From Rhodospirillaceae bacterium (lineage in GTDB: Bacteria > Pseudomonadota > Alphaproteobacteria > UBA8366 > GCA-2717185), in contig JAPPPC010000083.1 in assembly GCA_028817685.1 (NCBI GenBank), positions 1 through 5,942 on the forward strand: a stretch of DNA of 5,942 nt. The letters run 5' to 3'. The notes beneath the pieces were generated by a model. That model searched no databases. It had not been told where the DNA came from and saw only the letters and a list, made by a program, of their open reading frames with translations. Numbering within the stretch: the first letter of the stretch is position 1; every line of letters starts with the position of its first letter. Below, one piece after another: positions 5,606 through 5,942 of this stretch. The translations under genes were made by a program, and so were the position numbers.

Positions 5606-5942
5606 ATGCCAGACCTATACGTCGTCGGATTCGACGGAACGGACCAGTCGCGCCGTGCCGTGGATTTCGCAGCTGCTAAAGCCAAATCAGCCGGCGCCCA
5701 AATTCACCTCGTTCAGGTGATCGAGTGGTCGCCCTACAGCTTTCACACCGCCGAAGAGTTGGCGGAACGGCACGGCCGGCGCGAACAGGAACTCGACCGG
5801 GCAGCCAAAATCTTCGAACCGACCTTGGACGCCTTGAAAGCGGATGGAATCCAGGTGAGCTGCGAAGCCCGCCATGGCAACGCCGCGGAAATCTTGTGCA
5901 AGATCGCGGAAGAAAAGAATGCGGATCAGATCGTGATTGGCC
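5606..5942 (+). CDS. Universal stress protein, UspA family (N-terminal part; runs off the window)
   Basis: The ATG at 5606 follows GGGAGGA (5594-5600) at five bases and opens a frame that is still open at the window end, giving 112 residues plus one base. The start MPDLYVVGFDGTDQSRRAVDF has the first beta strand and the Asp10 that contacts the nucleotide in ATP-binding members. AGAQIHLVQVIEW is the second strand of the fold, and RHGNAAEILCKIAEE (89-103) followed by ADQIVIG is the family's conserved GxxxxxI....aDlIViG region. The GxxG-x9-G(S/T) nucleotide loop would begin right at the cut, so ATP binding cannot be judged. UspA proteins are small cytoplasmic proteins tied to stress, starvation or energy state. 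A 252-base gap with its own control-like sequences separates it from the oxygenase genes, so it is probably transcribed separately. Confidence 0.88.
   Translation, partial: MPDLYVVGFDGTDQSRRAVDFAAAKAKSAGAQIHLVQVIEWSPYSFHTAEELAERHGRREQELDRAAKIFEPTLDALKADGIQVSCEARHGNAAEILCKIAEEKNADQIVIG

Noticed and set aside
5461..5679. Possible small gene starting with TTG in the gap before the stress-protein gene.
   Set aside because: It has no ribosome binding site, overlaps the inverted repeat and the start of the stress-protein gene in another frame, and its sequence resembles nothing known.
1..5942. tRNA or rRNA genes, CRISPR arrays, insertion sequences, attachment sites.
   Set aside because: No tandem spaced repeats, transposase-like proteins, terminal inverted repeats or cloverleaf-like segments were seen. 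Coding density leaves room only in the gaps at 2031-2111, 3642-3680 and 5354-5605.

Overview
This 5.9 kb window is GC-rich and tightly packed. Every supported gene lies on the + strand. Codon choice, strong GGAGG-type ribosome binding sites and 2-4 base gene junctions suggest an alphaproteobacterium or similar high-GC proteobacterium. That is an inference from style and family resemblance; nothing here fixes a genus.

Layout: (1) 2-214, the last 70 residues of a 3-hydroxyisobutyrate-dehydrogenase-type NAD(P)-dependent oxidoreductase. (2) 211-957, a short-chain dehydrogenase/reductase (SDR) overlapping gene 1 by ATGA; its usual catalytic Ser and Tyr are replaced. (3) 960-2030, a luciferase-like (LLM class) flavin-dependent oxidoreductase, two bases after gene 2. 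(4) An 81-base gap (2031-2111) with a small GC hairpin and a sequence motif that recurs later. (5) 2112-3641, a type I Baeyer-Villiger flavin monooxygenase resembling mycobacterial EthA. (6) 3681-4865, a Rieske non-heme iron oxygenase alpha subunit. (7) 4877-5353, the matching beta subunit, starting with GTG. (8) 5354-5605, an intergenic region with a weak terminator candidate and an AT-rich block holding an 8-base inverted repeat and a second copy of the motif. (9) 5606 to the window end, the N-terminal part of a universal stress protein (UspA family).

Genes 1-7 look like one catabolic operon, or two joined transcription units (1-3 and 5-7). They combine three oxygenase or flavin-oxidoreductase types (LLM flavoenzyme, Baeyer-Villiger monooxygenase, two-subunit Rieske oxygenase) with two nicotinamide-dependent dehydrogenases. 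A reasonable reading is stepwise oxidation of a cyclic or aromatic, possibly terpenoid-like, compound: ring hydroxylation by the Rieske enzyme, alcohol/ketone interconversion by dehydrogenases, and oxygen insertion next to a ketone by the Baeyer-Villiger enzyme. The substrate cannot be read from the sequence. No ferredoxin, ferredoxin reductase, flavin reductase, hydrolase, transporter or regulator is visible, so the pathway must continue outside the window or borrow partners. The stress protein is probably a separate unit with its own promoter.

The points most worth a second look are the degenerate SDR active site, the shortened His-x3-His iron motif of the Rieske alpha subunit, the motif shared between two intergenic leaders, and the combination of enzymes itself.
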